From Cinclus cinclus (taxonomy: Eukaryota > Chordata > Aves > Passeriformes > Cinclidae), in assembly GCF_963662255.1 (NCBI RefSeq), contig NC_085047.1, forward strand, positions 13,508,347 to 13,572,346: DNA of 64,000 nucleotides, written 5' to 3'. How positions within the stretch are numbered: position 1 is the stretch's first letter; every line of letters starts with the position of its first letter. Below are positions 27,015-39,000 of the stretch, piece by piece. Below the pieces are notes generated by a model. That model was given only the letters and a program-made list of their open reading frames with translations. It did not search any database and had not been told where the DNA came from. The translations under genes and the position numbers were made by a program.

Positions 27015-27575
27015 TAAGACACTGCCCCTCTGCCCCGCTCTGCTGAGACCCCACCTGCAGGGCTGCATCCAGCTCTGGGCTCCCAGCACAGCAAGGACAG
27101 GGACCTGCTGGAGCCAGCACAGAGGAGGCACCGAGGGGATCAGAGGGATGGAGCAGCTCTGCTGTGGGGAAAGGCTGGGAGAGTTGGGATTGTTCAGCAT
27201 GGAGAAGAGAAGGCTTTGGGGTGACCTAATTGGTGCCTTCCAGTACCTGAAGGGAACATGCAAGAAAGATAGAGAGAGAATATTTAAAAGGGCCTAGAGT
27301 GATGGGACAAGGGCAAATGGTGTAAAACTCAAAGGAAGTAGATTTTGATTAGAGATTAGGAAGAAGTTATTTCCTGTGGGGGAGATAAGGTCCTGGCACA
27401 GATTTTCCAGAGAAGTTGTGGCTGACCGATCCCTGGAAGTGTTCAAGACCAGGTTAGATCAAACTTTGAGCAACCTGGTCTAGTAGAAGGTGTCCCTGCC
27501 CATGACACAGAAGTTGGAACTAGATGATATTCAAGTTCCCTTTCAACCCAGGCCATTCTATGAGTCTGTGATCTG
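27015..27575 (+). mobile_element. CR1 retrotransposon 3' fragment, sense
   Basis: The copy begins at CTGCTGAGACCCCACCTGCA and runs through GGACAGGGACCTGCTGGAGC, GAGAGTTGGGATTGTTCAGC and GCAACCTGGTCTAGTAGAAG to the tail CCATTCTATGAGTCTGTGATC. It keeps about 560 bases, covering the end of the reverse-transcriptase frame and the 3' UTR. Frames are broken. It faces the minus-strand copy at 27781-28035 tail to tail. Confidence 0.95.
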
Positions 27576-27676
27576 AGATGTGATGAAATGTGATGAATAT
27601 GATCTAAATATAACCATGGCAACCCAGAATTTTCTCTACTTTTTCACTCTTCTTCTGCTTCTACATGACAGAAAAT

Positions 27677-27684
27677 TGTATGTA

Positions 27685-27721
<37 letters not shown>

Positions 27722-27722
27722 T
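27677..27722. repeat. (TA)n microsatellite
   Basis: About 14 TA units flanked by GTATGTATGC and TGTATATTAA. It lies in the spacer between two opposing CR1 3' ends. Confidence 0.95.
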
Positions 27723-27780
27723 AACGTAACTATGCATATAATTCTCATATATAAAGTTATCACAGAAGCTAAGACTGTTA

Positions 27781-28035
27781 AAGGGTTGGACTGGACCTTA
27801 AAGATCAAATCAATTCTGTTGAGCATGGAGACCTTCCACTAGATCAGGTTGCTCAAGGCCTTATCAAACCTTGCTTTGCACAGCTTCAGGAATGTGGCAT
27901 CCACTGCTTCTCTGACCAACCTGTTCCAGTGCTTCACCATCCCCACAGTAAAAAATTTCTTCCCAATATCTAATATACATTTACTCTCTTTCAATGTGTA
28001 CCCATTACTTCTTGCCCTATCACTACAATTCCAAT
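27781..28035 (-). mobile_element. CR1 retrotransposon 3' fragment
   Basis: Antisense CR1 wording runs from AAGGGTTGGACTGGACCTTA through CCACTAGATCAGGTTGCTC to CCCCACAGTAAAAAATTTC. On the minus strand a frame still encodes KHWNRLVREAVD, the end of the CR1 reverse-transcriptase polypeptide. The copy is 5'-truncated at about 250 bases. Confidence 0.93.
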
Positions 28036-30360
28036 ATTGGAAAAGACTAAGATGTTTCACATCTCCAGGAGGAATGTTGACATCAGTGCAAATCAGAATA
28101 GAATGATGTACAATGGAAAAATGTTATTTTATGGAATTTCTTGGGTTGTGGAGGGCAAAACCTGGACAATATTGACCTTTTTTTTTTGGAAGTTTTCCCA
28201 TCTTAGTTATCTGGATGACATTCCTTTTGAAATCTTCAGTATATTTAAGTGATTTAAGACTTCAAAATATCTGTTGCAGTATCTCTCACTAGTGGCTGTC
28301 TGTGATTATCCCCAGACCACTGTCATTTTCAATTTGTTAATATTGCATCTCAAGAGTTTGAATTAGATATCTTTTACCCATTTAAGAATTTTTTGCCAAT
28401 GTGTTTGTTAACATGCAGAGTGATATGAAATATAACCCCCACTGGAGTTTTGCTTCACCCTCTGTATTGGGAATGATGAGAGGCTTGTGATTGTGCTGCT
28501 GAAAGCAGCAGCACGAGTTCAGTTGGGTACAGGACATGACACTCGATCTGATAAACATTTGCATCACCAAGGAATTTGCTTAATGTGTATGCTAGAAAAA
28601 GAGGAGGTTATTTCCTCAGTGAGTTTGATTTTTTTTATAATTTATTTTATTTGAAGTGAGGGAACGATTAAATCAGACTAAATCCTATACAAAATCCTAA
28701 AAGGAAGTTAACCGCAAAAGCTAGTGCATCCAAAAATAAACACTATTGATGATGAATTGATGGAATTTTTTTGGCAAAACAGTTTATGACAAACAGTGTT
28801 TCAGGAAAGCCTTCTACAGGAAGTCGAGTAAATACAGGCTTAGATACTTCACATTGAACATAGAGTAAATCTGTAAAGCACAGCCTTTTTTGCTTTTTCA
28901 GCTATGGTGTAGATAAGCACATGCCAGTTTTCTGGTTTTGGATGCTGTAAACAAAACCTTAAGCTTTTATTTTAATGTAAGTTGAGTGATTTAATGATAA
29001 AAGAAAACTCTTAATAGTGTCTGGTTCTTTGTACACCACTTTTCTGGGAAACCAGAAAATTCAATTTTAATGACTGCCTCACTCTTCAGCACCTTGTCTG
29101 AACTATCCTGAGAGTGTCCCCAGGAGATGATTTATGAGCCAATTTGGAAGCCAGTACTCCATAAGCCAGAAGTATGGAAGTGCCTCTCACTGACCAGAGA
29201 TTATCATGGAATACCTTGTAGGAAGGTGATGGACTGCTTCTGTGTTCTGCACCATTTCAGAAAGTTTGAAATGTTTTGCTTTCCCTACAGTAAAAGCAAC
29301 ATTTCGGTAAAAGGCATTATCACCAAGCTTGGGATATTTTCTGAAATAAGACAATAGTTTTCCAAAGAGTAACATTTTTAAAACATTTCTATATAAAACA
29401 TATATGCACATGAACATGGTAAAACTGATGCACTTTATAAAAATTACCAAGTTTGGCATAAATGAATGACATTTTTGTTGTACCATCCTGACTTTAAATA
29501 TGGTATAAAGGCAATTTTATTTTCTTGTCCATGTAGTTACATTTAGCTTCATGATACCATACTGTGGTTTATTGTGAGTGCAAACTGGAAGCCTGAGCAG
29601 TGAATACTGGCTAATACTTGGGAATTTCTTTTTTTAATGTACACGTTCTGCTTATTTTAAAGTTTATGCCTGGATGAGAGTAAAATCAGAGGGGTTGACT
29701 ACTTCAGTTGCAATCTTAACATTTTAGAAGACTGTTGCAAAACCTCATAGGAAAATGGAGAGAACAGAGATCTAGGAAGGACTGAATTACTGAAAGTAAA
29801 ACTATTTTAGCATTGTGTATATTTCTTGAAATATAGTACTTGCAAATTTGAAACAGATCGTCTACGTGCTTTTTAAACTGGTGTAAATGAAAAAAAAAAA
29901 AGAAAAATCAGTAAGTAATGGGTAGAATAAAAACAAAAACAGAGAAGACAAGGGATCTTGAGTACCTAAGAAATAATAATAAGCTTCATGTGTCAACCTA
30001 GATATTCTTAAGCCTCATGTTATACATGTTTATTGGATAAGAAAAAATTAGCTAAATCCCTTATATGTTATATGAAATTAATTTCTTGTGTTATATGGAG
30101 TGGAGGGAAAAAATTGTTTCTTATTGAATAGAAAAGTAGCATTATCAATTTCATTATTCTTCTAACTGCAAACTTAAGAAGTCAGGAAGATATTTTGGTT
30201 TTTCCAAATATCAAGGCATAAACAGTGTAATTTTTTAAAATTTGTTTTCTCTTATTCTCTCTAAAATTATCCCTTTTCCCCCCATTTCAGTGTTTCTTCT
30301 GAAATCAATACTCATATAGTTCAAGACTAAAATGGAGTAATTCTTTCTGTCTCTCAACAG

Positions 30361-30453
30361 AAACTCAATTCAACATGTTTGCAATCATACCAAACTGAAA
30401 ACCCACCATTATATGAAGACACTTTCAAATAATTACAATGGTAGATTAAAGAG
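30361..30453 (+). other. Exon-like block, possibly non-coding
   Basis: A strong acceptor (TTCTTTCTGTCTCTCAACAG) precedes it and a strong donor (GAG/GTAAGA) follows. The block is 93 bases. One frame is open across it (HVCNHTKLKTHHYMKTLSN), while the others stop. The peptide does not look like a known domain. A long non-coding RNA exon is as likely as coding, and chance cannot be excluded. Confidence 0.2.
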
Positions 30454-33400
30454 GTAAGATGGCCTTGTAATTGTATTTTGTAATGGGAGATTTATGAATG
30501 AATAAAATGTGTTTTAATTTATGTGCAATGTTCATAAACCCTATTTTCAATCACATAAAATGCACCCCATGCTCCCCCCAATTCCCCTTCCCACTCTTGA
30601 TTTTCCTTATTATGTGATGGCTTCAGTTGTTTCCATCATCCATCCACACGTGAGGATATTCTGCAGCAGCAGATTTATGAATGTTGTGAGGTGAGGAAAA
30701 TTGCACATCTTGGTGAGGACAGGTGAAAAAATTAGGAAACATTGCTGCTCATCTACTAATAATGTTAGCTTCCCTTCATTCACCGAATAGGAAATACATG
30801 GGTTTGATTCTGAAAAACCCACATGGTTCTGAAAGCTAATGGGAGGAAAAATGATAGTTAGTGGGTTTTGTACAAACCAAGTTTAAGATAGGGCACCAAA
30901 GAATTTAGTCATAAATAGTCATAATCCTTCTTCACCACACATAGCTCTGATATAGATTTTGATACTTTCAACAAGGATGAAGCTTTCTTTTGACTGGTGA
31001 ATTATCAATATACTATAGAAAGTACCGGAGATGTAACAACAATAAACTAGTGAATCTTTTTCTCTGTACTGCTTCCATCTACCTTAGTTGTCATGAAAAT
31101 CTGTGATGAACAGAGGGTCTCAAGTAACTTCTCTGACCTGAATTCCTTAAACAGTGAAATTTCCAGATGTTCAAAGCAGATTGAAAATAAGAAAAATATG
31201 TGGATGACTTTTTTCTTCCTCAGAACACTTGGTGTCTCATAGGTAACATAGAGAACCTGTTCAATCTGTTATCGTAAGCCTCAAACCCCACTTCCCACCA
31301 ACAACTGTCAGAGCTTCTGTACTGACCTCACCTTAAAAGGGTGATGAATCACAAAGCATGAGTACCTGACAGAAACCACACTGCTGTCCTTTCTTAAGAA
31401 AATAACTGTATAATCCTAAGAAAGAGACTGTAGAGAAGACCAAAAACACAAGTTGCAGAGTTTCCTTTTAGACTGCAGTCTAGACATTGTAAATGACTGT
31501 CTGTGATGACAAAATATGAGATTTGTTGATAGGAATGATCTCTGCCCAAAGCAGGCATTTGCGTACTTCTACACCTGCGTATTTGTGGCTGTGTTTCCAT
31601 GTGTCTGTTTGGATTTAATTAAGTCATTCTGTTGGATTTTGCCTAATGCAGGGTGTGTCCCAACTCACCTTGGTGCTTCTGTGAGTGAGTTTTAACATCT
31701 TGCACATCTTTTGTTGCTATTCCCTCCATGCTTTACCATAAATGAAGCTGGAATTCTGGTGGTTTGTTCACATGTCAACCAGGGCAATAAGGACAGGGGA
31801 TTCTTTTGAGTTATTTGAACTGATATTACTGCTTTATGTCTTCCTGGTGAGAGACAAGTTTTTCTTAAAATCATCAAAGCTAGTTTCTGTTCCATTGTAA
31901 ACTGCATTAAGGAATAAACTATCCTTTATTATCATCATCACATTTTTTATATTGCTTTCTGTTAATCCATAGTACATTGCTAAAGCACTATTACATGGTG
32001 ATTACGCTGATATATGGACACATAAAATGTTTAGATTTCATGTTTATAATGTAGCATGTTATTAAAGTGTCTTAGCAGTATGCAAGCTCCATGAGTTACA
32101 AGCATTGGAATCTTAGTAAAAAATCAGAGTATCAGTAAAATTGATAACAATTTTAAAAAGACAGTGGGTAATAAAGAAGAGATGAAACAGGTGCTTTTCC
32201 AACCCAGAATAATGACCTATTTCTATTTTCACATATTTTTCTGTGGAACATACCAAAACTATGTGCTAACAGGAGTATACATCACCCATAGTCTCTTGTT
32301 AAAGTTGTATTTAGAGAGGCAAAGACTTATTTACTCCATAGTAAGATTGGTAGCCTTTACAAATTTTTGTCCTATTTAATGGATTTAATAATACTTAAAA
32401 CAGATATCACAAAGCTTTGTCTTTTCTGTATTAAACTTTGATAGCAAGATCTGAATCTCTTCGGTTTAATGATAAATAGAGCCAGGAAGACATTCAGAAT
32501 TTATGGCTAAGCATAAGACAATTTAAGTCACACAGGAATTCAACTTTTTACAGCCTTTTATTTGGTGTTCATATTCTCTTTGCTCTCAGTAGGTTTACAG
32601 TGCTTTATTCTGACTAATTTATTCAATTACTTTAACCTATATTTACTTGTGTCTCCACTGCTTTAAGTGCCCAACTCTATCTAGACTCTCTCATTCCAAA
32701 AAACCTATTTGGGGAGCTGACTTTAGATTGGTTTCATAATATTTTACAGTATTTGGCACAGGAATGTGTTTGTTTTCTACCGTGTGTGTTCTTGTATTCA
32801 TAAAAAATGGGAAATTGAATGTGTGGTGATGTTTTTCTGAGCAACGAAAGGTACATGACGCATTGCAGAGAGTTGTGCTTCTGTGTTCAAATTGGATCAC
32901 TTTTTTTTCTAAAGCTGAGAAAAAAGAAAATTCTGAGCTAAAAACATAGGTGAGATATTATATTGATTTGTTTATTAGCACTTGATACCCTTAACACTGA
33001 AGTCAAGAGAAATGTATTTTTAATTTCAGAGTGAGTAGGATCTCCTTTCTGATAAATAATTAGAAAAATAACTTTCAAGGTTGAGTCAAAATTCTTCCAG
33101 TATCTGTAGACTTCTCCCATCAATAACATAATTTCACTTTTCTGTCATGATCTCTTCTGTAGTGTATGGAGTACAATGCTAACTTTCCAGAAGCATAGAC
33201 TGAGATATTGCATAAGAGCAATTTTTGATCTATAATTCATTCATTGTAATGCATTCAAAATATGATTTTACAATAATTATTTTTGAATCTTAGGGTTATT
33301 TAAGCAAAGAATATTATTTTTCCCAAGACTCTCTGCAAAGCATCCTAATTTAGTGAAAGCAGAGAAGTCAAAGGAAATGTAATAGTTTTGTACATAAAGG

Positions 33401-33648
33401 CATCCATGTAAGGAATACAAGCTAAAAAATTCACGATGGGAGGCTAGACTACTATCCATTATGTTGTGTTGTTATGAAAAGGAATGCTAGACAGTTGGGT
33501 ATTTTTAAAGGAGTACTAAATCTGAGTCACACTTCTACATTCTTCTCCTAAGAAGACTGTAAGCAGAAAGCTGATCTCTTCTTAATTCTTAATATATGAG
33601 ACTTGTTACATGGCATTAAAAATATACTGTGGGCCTGTCTTTCCATAG

Positions 33649-33703
33649 CAGCACCATTAAAATGGGTCTTGGTCAGAGCTAAAATGTGCAGAGGTCACAG
33701 AAG
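33649..33703 (+). other. Exon-like block, 55 bases
   Basis: Acceptor GGGCCTGTCTTTCCATAG and donor AAG/GTAAGTA both fit consensus well, and the acceptor is a NAGNAG type (ATAGCAG). One of three frames stays open. Its phase does not match the block at 30361-30453, which argues against the two forming one coding gene. Confidence 0.17.
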
Positions 33704-33924
33704 GTAAGTATCATAGCCTGCTTCTGGTCCTGAGGCAGTTTGTTCTGCAGGGTTCTCTAAAAGATGAGTTCAGGTTCAGTGTGTTCACAAATATTCACTG
33801 CCTGCAGAGCTGAGAATCAGAGATTATTTTCATAATCTGTGAATTTCTGTGCTACCAGCATTTACTAGGCAGGTTAGTGGTGTGAGGTTTGATCTTGTAA
33901 GAGTGGCTCTCAAATGCGAGGGGG

Positions 33925-34325
33925 GGAAACAGGAAAGCTGAGAGAACTGGGATTGTTCTGCCTGGAAAAGGGAAGGCTTTGGGGTGACCTAACTGGGGGC
34001 TTTCAGTACCTGAAGGGAGCCCAGAAGAAAGATGGAGAGAGACTACTGAAAAGGGCCTGGAGTGACAGGACAAGGGGAAATGGCTTCAAACTGAAAGAAA
34101 GCAGGTTTAGATAAGAGATTAGGAAAAAAAAAATATGGACGGTGATAAGGCACTGGCACAGGTTTTCCAGAGAAGTTGGGGATGACCCATCCCTGGAAGT
34201 GTTCAAGGCCAGATTGGATGGGACTCTGGTCTAGTGGAAGGTGTCCCTGCCCATGGCACAGGGATTGGAACTAGATGATCTTTAAGCATTTTCCAAACCA
34301 GGCTATTCTATAATTCTATAAAATG
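33925..34325 (+). mobile_element. CR1 retrotransposon 3' fragment, sense
   Basis: Starting at GAAACAGGAAAGCTGAGAG it follows the CR1 end through GGCTTTGGGGTGACCTAAC, TCTGGTCTAGTGGAAGGTG and CCCATGGCACAGGGATTGG to the tail TATTCTATAATTCTATAAA. A frame from about 33914 to 34114 still encodes reverse-transcriptase C-terminal sequence (WSDRTRGNGFKLKESRFR), then breaks. Relative to the 27.0 kb copy it is more strongly 5'-truncated. Confidence 0.95.
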
Positions 34326-34853
34326 TGATAAAAGCATGTGTCATTAGTATATGGCTTGTGTGATTCTATTAAATGTGGATCAGAGATGCATGTGTTTTGC
34401 CCACCAACAGGAACATTTTTATCACATTTGAAATCAGGATTAGAGGTAAAATCAGACCGAAGTGTGAAACACTTACAGGTTTTATATTCTAAATGCCGAC
34501 AGTGGTTCTCTTTGCCTTGGCTCTTAGTCTGCCAGAATCACTGTGGTCTCTCTGGTGAACTGAGGTAGTATTTAATGCAGACAACGGTGTCCTGGTTTAA
34601 AGGACAGATGTCTGCCAAGGAAGGTGGAAATCTCCCATGGAATGGAAAATGTGACCCCCTTCTCTCTAAATTATTACGACTTTGAAATAACAGGTCTTTT
34701 AGACAAAGGTATGGGAAAAGAAATAACAGTTCTTTACTAACATGTATATATATATGTATAACAAGACAAAGAACAATAGACAGAGGCAGGATCCCAAGCA
34801 CAGCCTCCTCGGGGCTGTCAGGCCCTTTCCCCTGGGTGCAGTTCCAGGCACAG

Positions 34854-34872
34854 CCAGCAGGGGCGCTGGTGG
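34854..34872 (+). promoter_or_regulatory. CTCF-like motif 1 within the LTR
   Basis: CCAGCAGGGGCGCTGGTGG resembles the vertebrate CTCF core CCASYAGRKGGCRS but is one G short in the central G run. It lies 58 bases from a closer match at 34912. Motif resemblance is seen in the sequence; binding is inference. Confidence 0.35.
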
Positions 34873-34911
34873 CTCCCGGCCGGGCAGGGCAGGTGCGATG
34901 ATTCCCCCGCT

Positions 34912-34930
34912 CCTGCAGGGGGCGCTGTGG
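34912..34930 (+). promoter_or_regulatory. CTCF-like motif 2 within the LTR
   Basis: CCTGCAGGGGGCGCTGTGG contains the CTCF core CAGGGGGCGCTG exactly, with a single off-consensus base (T) at the third position. It has the same orientation as the site at 34854. It sits in the GC-rich middle of the minus-strand LTR, a part absent from the LTR at 59.5 kb. Confidence 0.45.
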
Positions 34931-34935
34931 CGCAC

Positions 34936-35484
34936 TCAGCCGTCCCTCCGTGTGGTGATGGCGGGCGGGATAGGAAAGGGCCTTCTTTTACAAACTAACG
35001 TCAGGAAGCTGATCCTGGTGCCCTTCTGGATGGCAAAATGGGCTGTAGCAGGAACCTTGGAGCAGTGGCTAGAACAGCAGAGGTGGGCATACCCGGGATG
35101 ACAAACGAAATGCAGCAGAAACATCGTAGCCCTGGCAGGAGCTACAGGGGTGTCCCTGGCAGGCACAGGATGTTGGGTTATAATGTAGTGAAAAACCCAA
35201 AGCAGCAGCAGAAAAAAGCAGCAGGGCTGTGCAGCAGCAACTGCACTCCCACAAACAGCTGGACGACACACCCTTGGAGCAGGAAGAGGGGAACAGGGTC
35301 CTGGGTTTTCCCCTGAGGCACCCGAGTAGATGGTGAGGGTCTTTTCCAGTGAGATTGGGTGTTGAAAAGATCCCAGTTCAATGGGCGCTCTGAAGAGCGA
35401 AGGCTCACCCACAATAGGAGAAGCAGAGAAGGACAGCTCCGTGGAGGCAGCGAATTGTCCCCACAGTAGCAGCAACTCAACCAT
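34936..35484 (-). other. Long open frame inside the LTR, probably not a gene
   Basis: In the LTR's own sense orientation a frame runs without a stop from a GTG at 35583 to a TGA at 34936 (215 codons); the first ATG is at 35484, leaving 182 codons. It is the longest open frame in the window. Composition is Leu/Pro/Ser/Cys-rich, with a hydrophobic run FFLLLLWVF. GC-rich LTR DNA makes long stop-free frames likely by chance, two other minus-strand frames are also partly open, and I recognise no homology. Confidence 0.2.
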
Positions 35485-35940
35485 TACCCTCTGGTCCCAA
35501 AAGAGAGAGAGAGCAAGAGCTGAGCCCAGCCTCTCACCCCCAGCCAAAATCTCGCAGTATCTCTGCACTTCCCAAGAGAACACCCCTCAGCTAGGAGGGT
35601 AGCCAACTGCACCCTTCCCCCTTCTCCTCCTCTCAGCCGCATTCTCTGCCTCTAAGTATTGGTTGTTCCTATCTCTTGGGCAACAAATGGGAGAAAACTC
35701 ACTGAGAGAAAGAAAAGACAAAAAATAAAAAGAAAAATCCTAACCTCCAACAACTGCTTAGGCAAGGCACAGTCTCCCAGTAATAGGGGAGTTAGTACTT
35801 AACACTGCTATTCTGACTGTAATTGCAACAGCATAAATAAAAAGAGTGCATTTCTCAGCAGAGTGGAGTTCTCTCCTTTCTCTCTGTTCTTCTAAGTTAA
35901 GAGATACCATTGCTCAGGTGCTTTGGGAAATAGGCCTCTC

Positions 35941-36045
35941 ATTCACAGGATAGCAGAATCATTAAGCTTGGAAAAGACCTGCAAAGTCATTGAGTCCAAT
36001 CTGACCAAACAGCACCTTGTCAACTAAACCAAGTCATAAAGTGGA
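35941..36045 (-). mobile_element. Old CR1 3'-end fragment
   Basis: The stretch CAGAATCATTAAGCTTGG, AAAAGACCTGCAAAGTCATTG, AGTCCAATCTGACC and CAACTAAACCAAGTC is antisense wording of an older CR1 subfamily, whose copies read TTGGAAAAGACCTCTAAGATC followed by GAGTCCAACC. About 100 bases remain. Confidence 0.8.
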
Positions 36046-39000
36046 GGAGATATTTGCCAAATTCAGAGTCACCTCTTATTCATGCCATGACAAGGACTGC
36101 TGACACTAAAGTCACTGCCTGGTAGCAAAAGCCTTGAAAGCACAAGAGCAGGACAATATCAGAGACCCCAAGGGTGCCAAGACAAAACAAAAAAGAAAAA
36201 TTACCGGTAAATTAAAAAGAACAAGCTCAAGATGTGCTAGGGAACAACAAAGAAAATAACAAATATATAAAATAGTGCATTTTTTGATTGAAGCACAGAG
36301 AAAATGGTAAAATACAAAAAGCTGTTCTGTCCTCTTCAAATATGGGAAGAAATGAAGAAGGGACAATTGTTCCTGCATTGCCACTTGGTTATTGGTAACG
36401 CACATTACTGGTGTTTATGCTTGACAGTATTGATGCCAAATTGACAAAAATCAATCTGGCCTCAGTATCAGGCCCTTCTTTCCCTTTGCCAGGAAAAGAA
36501 CACTGCTTTCTGATTTTTTCTTCACCTTGTGCTCCTTCTGCAGACTCAAGTATTACATGTAAAGGAATATCTTTATAAACATGTTTAAATAAAATAGAAA
36601 GACAGCAAATACTGCATACGTGTCCTGTGCTGTGGCCTTCCCAAACAGGGTGAGTGATGCCACATCAAAAGCAAACTTGGATGTGATGCTGTCCAAGAGG
36701 CAGGTTCAGAATCAGGCAAGAGCAGCAGTCACTGGTTTCAGTTCATCTCGCATGTTGCATTTCAAGTAGGAAGGGCAGGGCTGGGTGTTTGAGCACTGGT
36801 TTAGTTGGGGTTGTTGAAAAGTTTTGCTTGCTCTAAGGAATGGGTAAGTAAATTCACAGAGTGGTTGATTTTTGTCAGGACAGCTGGGGATTGTCTGCCC
36901 CAACACTGCTCTTCAGTCGTGGTTATCTAGAGCAGGTTGCTACGGACATACCTGGTTTTGAGTGTCTCCAAGGATAACTCACTGTGCTAAATCTTAGGAT
37001 TTATGTATATTTAATTTATAGCAGATGCATTATAGTAAGAGTTTAGAGTTAGGACTTCACATCTCCTAAATCTAAGCCCTAAATTATAGGCTTGATTGGA
37101 ATTGGCAAACGATTATTTAGCTTCTCTATTGAAGCTGAGGCCCTCGGAAAGGATAAATCAAGAAAGAACCCCCATGATGAGTAGGCCTTTGCTTCCTGTG
37201 TCTCTAATTCCACACACCTCAGCAGCCTTGGGCCAAAGATAGAACATAATCCTGCCAAACAGGAAACAAAATCTATTTCAGGTCTGTGATACTGTGTTCT
37301 CCTTTATTGTACTTGCTGTCTAATTTTGTTAATGGATTGTTCTTGCTGCTTATTGAAAGAAATTTTGTAGATGATGTCCTTAGCTTAGTCTTCCCTGGAT
37401 CTTCTTACTATGACAGGACTGCTGAAAGGTCAAAATGAGAGATTGCAGTGAGAGGAAAACATAAGAAGTAGCTTTTTCCTTCTTCAAACTGTCTCTTAAA
37501 GGTCAGAGGTGACAATAATATGTTTTTTGGCCACCTTATATAATAAACCAACCACTTTTCATTCCCTAAAGATTTCTTTATGCATCTGAATCTTGAACAG
37601 ACATTGGTTACTGGTTCCAGCAGATTAGAAGTGTTGGCAAATTGCACCATCAGGATGGATAGATGGATAGATACCCAAGAAAATGAAAGGAAACACTGAA
37701 GGTAAGGAATGTTTTCAACCTGTTTTAGGTATCTGAATTTCCTTATACATTTTGTAGGTCATTTAAATCCTTAAACATAGTTTACTACTAAAGAGAGGAT
37801 ATCCTTTTCTGTTTTTGGACTGGAGGATACCTCCTAAATCTGGAAAGTATTGTCATTTTCTTATATGCAAGAGTATTTTTCTTCCTTTAAGTTATTTCTG
37901 TTTGCTAATAATAGCAGAAATTGGTTGAATGTATTATTTCTCCCGTTCTTGTCTGTCACTGGTTGTGAAATTAGTAATCACTTAATGAGTTCTAGTTTGT
38001 GTGTGTGACTGGTAGCGATTATTCTTTAATGCCTAACTTGAATATTTGTTTGGAACAAGTAACTAGACAAAAAAAACTAGGAATAATTATATTCCTGCAA
38101 CCTAATAGATGTAATGGACTTTGAATTTATTAATGATTAAAACACTTAGCATCCAATTAATTCCTAGTGTTGTGAGGAGTGTGTGCTAATGACAGTCTAG
38201 GAGAGACCGTGTGCCTAAGCTCATACACAGCACGTATTAAGGCAGCCAGTCACCAGAATTACAGCTCTTGGATGGCTCTTTCCTGGTGTTCTGTTGTCTG
38301 ACCAGCAAGAAAGTGGTGTTTCCCTACTTGTTTGGTTTGGGGTATTTTTTAAAAGAAATCATGACCAGTATAATGTAGCTGCCTAATTTGAAATTCATCA
38401 AAACTTTCTGGTTTCAGTATAGGAAGTTCCATATGACACTGTAAAATATAATGCAAATCAAAGTGAAATTCTAAGTTAAATATTGCATAAGTCGCAAATA
38501 TCTTATATTCATATTTATATCTTATATTCAGTTTTGTCTAAAGTCCTTAAGGTTAAGAACTTGAATAAATTTGAAGCTCTAGAAATGAGCAAACACTTAT
38601 AAAGGAATAACATGAAATCTATAGATATATAATTGAGTAATTACATGTCTCCACAAAATCTTCAAATTCAAGTCTCAGTAGATTTCCTTCAGTTTCTAAA
38701 ACTTATTCTGAATGGGAAAAGTGGTCTAGCTTTCATGGAAGCCAGTGCTTTAGGAACACATGGGTCTGTCTTCAGAAAATACTTTTGATTTGTAAAGTGC
38801 AAGCAGTTTCTAAAGCTTGTCTCTGATTTCTAATTCTCAAATTCAATACCTTAATGTATTTCTGTCATATTTGTGTCAGCCACTAATAAATCGTCCAGAA
38901 ATAGAGTTAAAATGAGACATTTCTTATTATATGTGTCCTGACTTGATATAAGTGATAGTAATATGTGTGGAATTCTAAACCACAGAAGCCCTTAATGTTG

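Larger units (their letters stand above)
28036..33924. other. Unique sequence without recognised genes
   Basis: Nearly 6 kb with no CR1 or LTR that I recognise. Open frames reach at most about 100 codons and look random. Two splice-like blocks (30361-30453 and 33649-33703) are listed separately. Confidence 0.5.
34588..35752 (-). mobile_element. Solo LTR of an avian endogenous retrovirus, about 1.17 kb
   Basis: Read on the minus strand it starts TGTTGGAGGTTAGG and ends TTTAAACCAGGACA, giving TG...CA ends. Its last 200 bases align with the solo LTR at 59492-60189: both have TTAGTAAAGAACTGTTATT or TAGTAAAGAACTGTTATTC, and the same ATAATAATT, TCACATTTT and AGGACA blocks. The middle is GC-rich and much longer than in that copy. 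A TATATATATA run expands the presumed promoter/R region. I see no gag, pol or env nearby, so it is a solo LTR. No exact target duplication fits the TG...CA ends; ACAAC occurs at both edges but 2-3 bases out of register. Confidence 0.88.

Noticed and set aside
26997..27263. GC-rich open frames on the minus strand near 27 kb
   Set aside because: They are antisense readings of a CR1 copy.
34581..35754. ACAAC at both edges of the LTR as a target duplication
   Set aside because: It would place the element ends 2-3 bases off the TG...CA termini defined by the related LTR, so it is probably coincidence.
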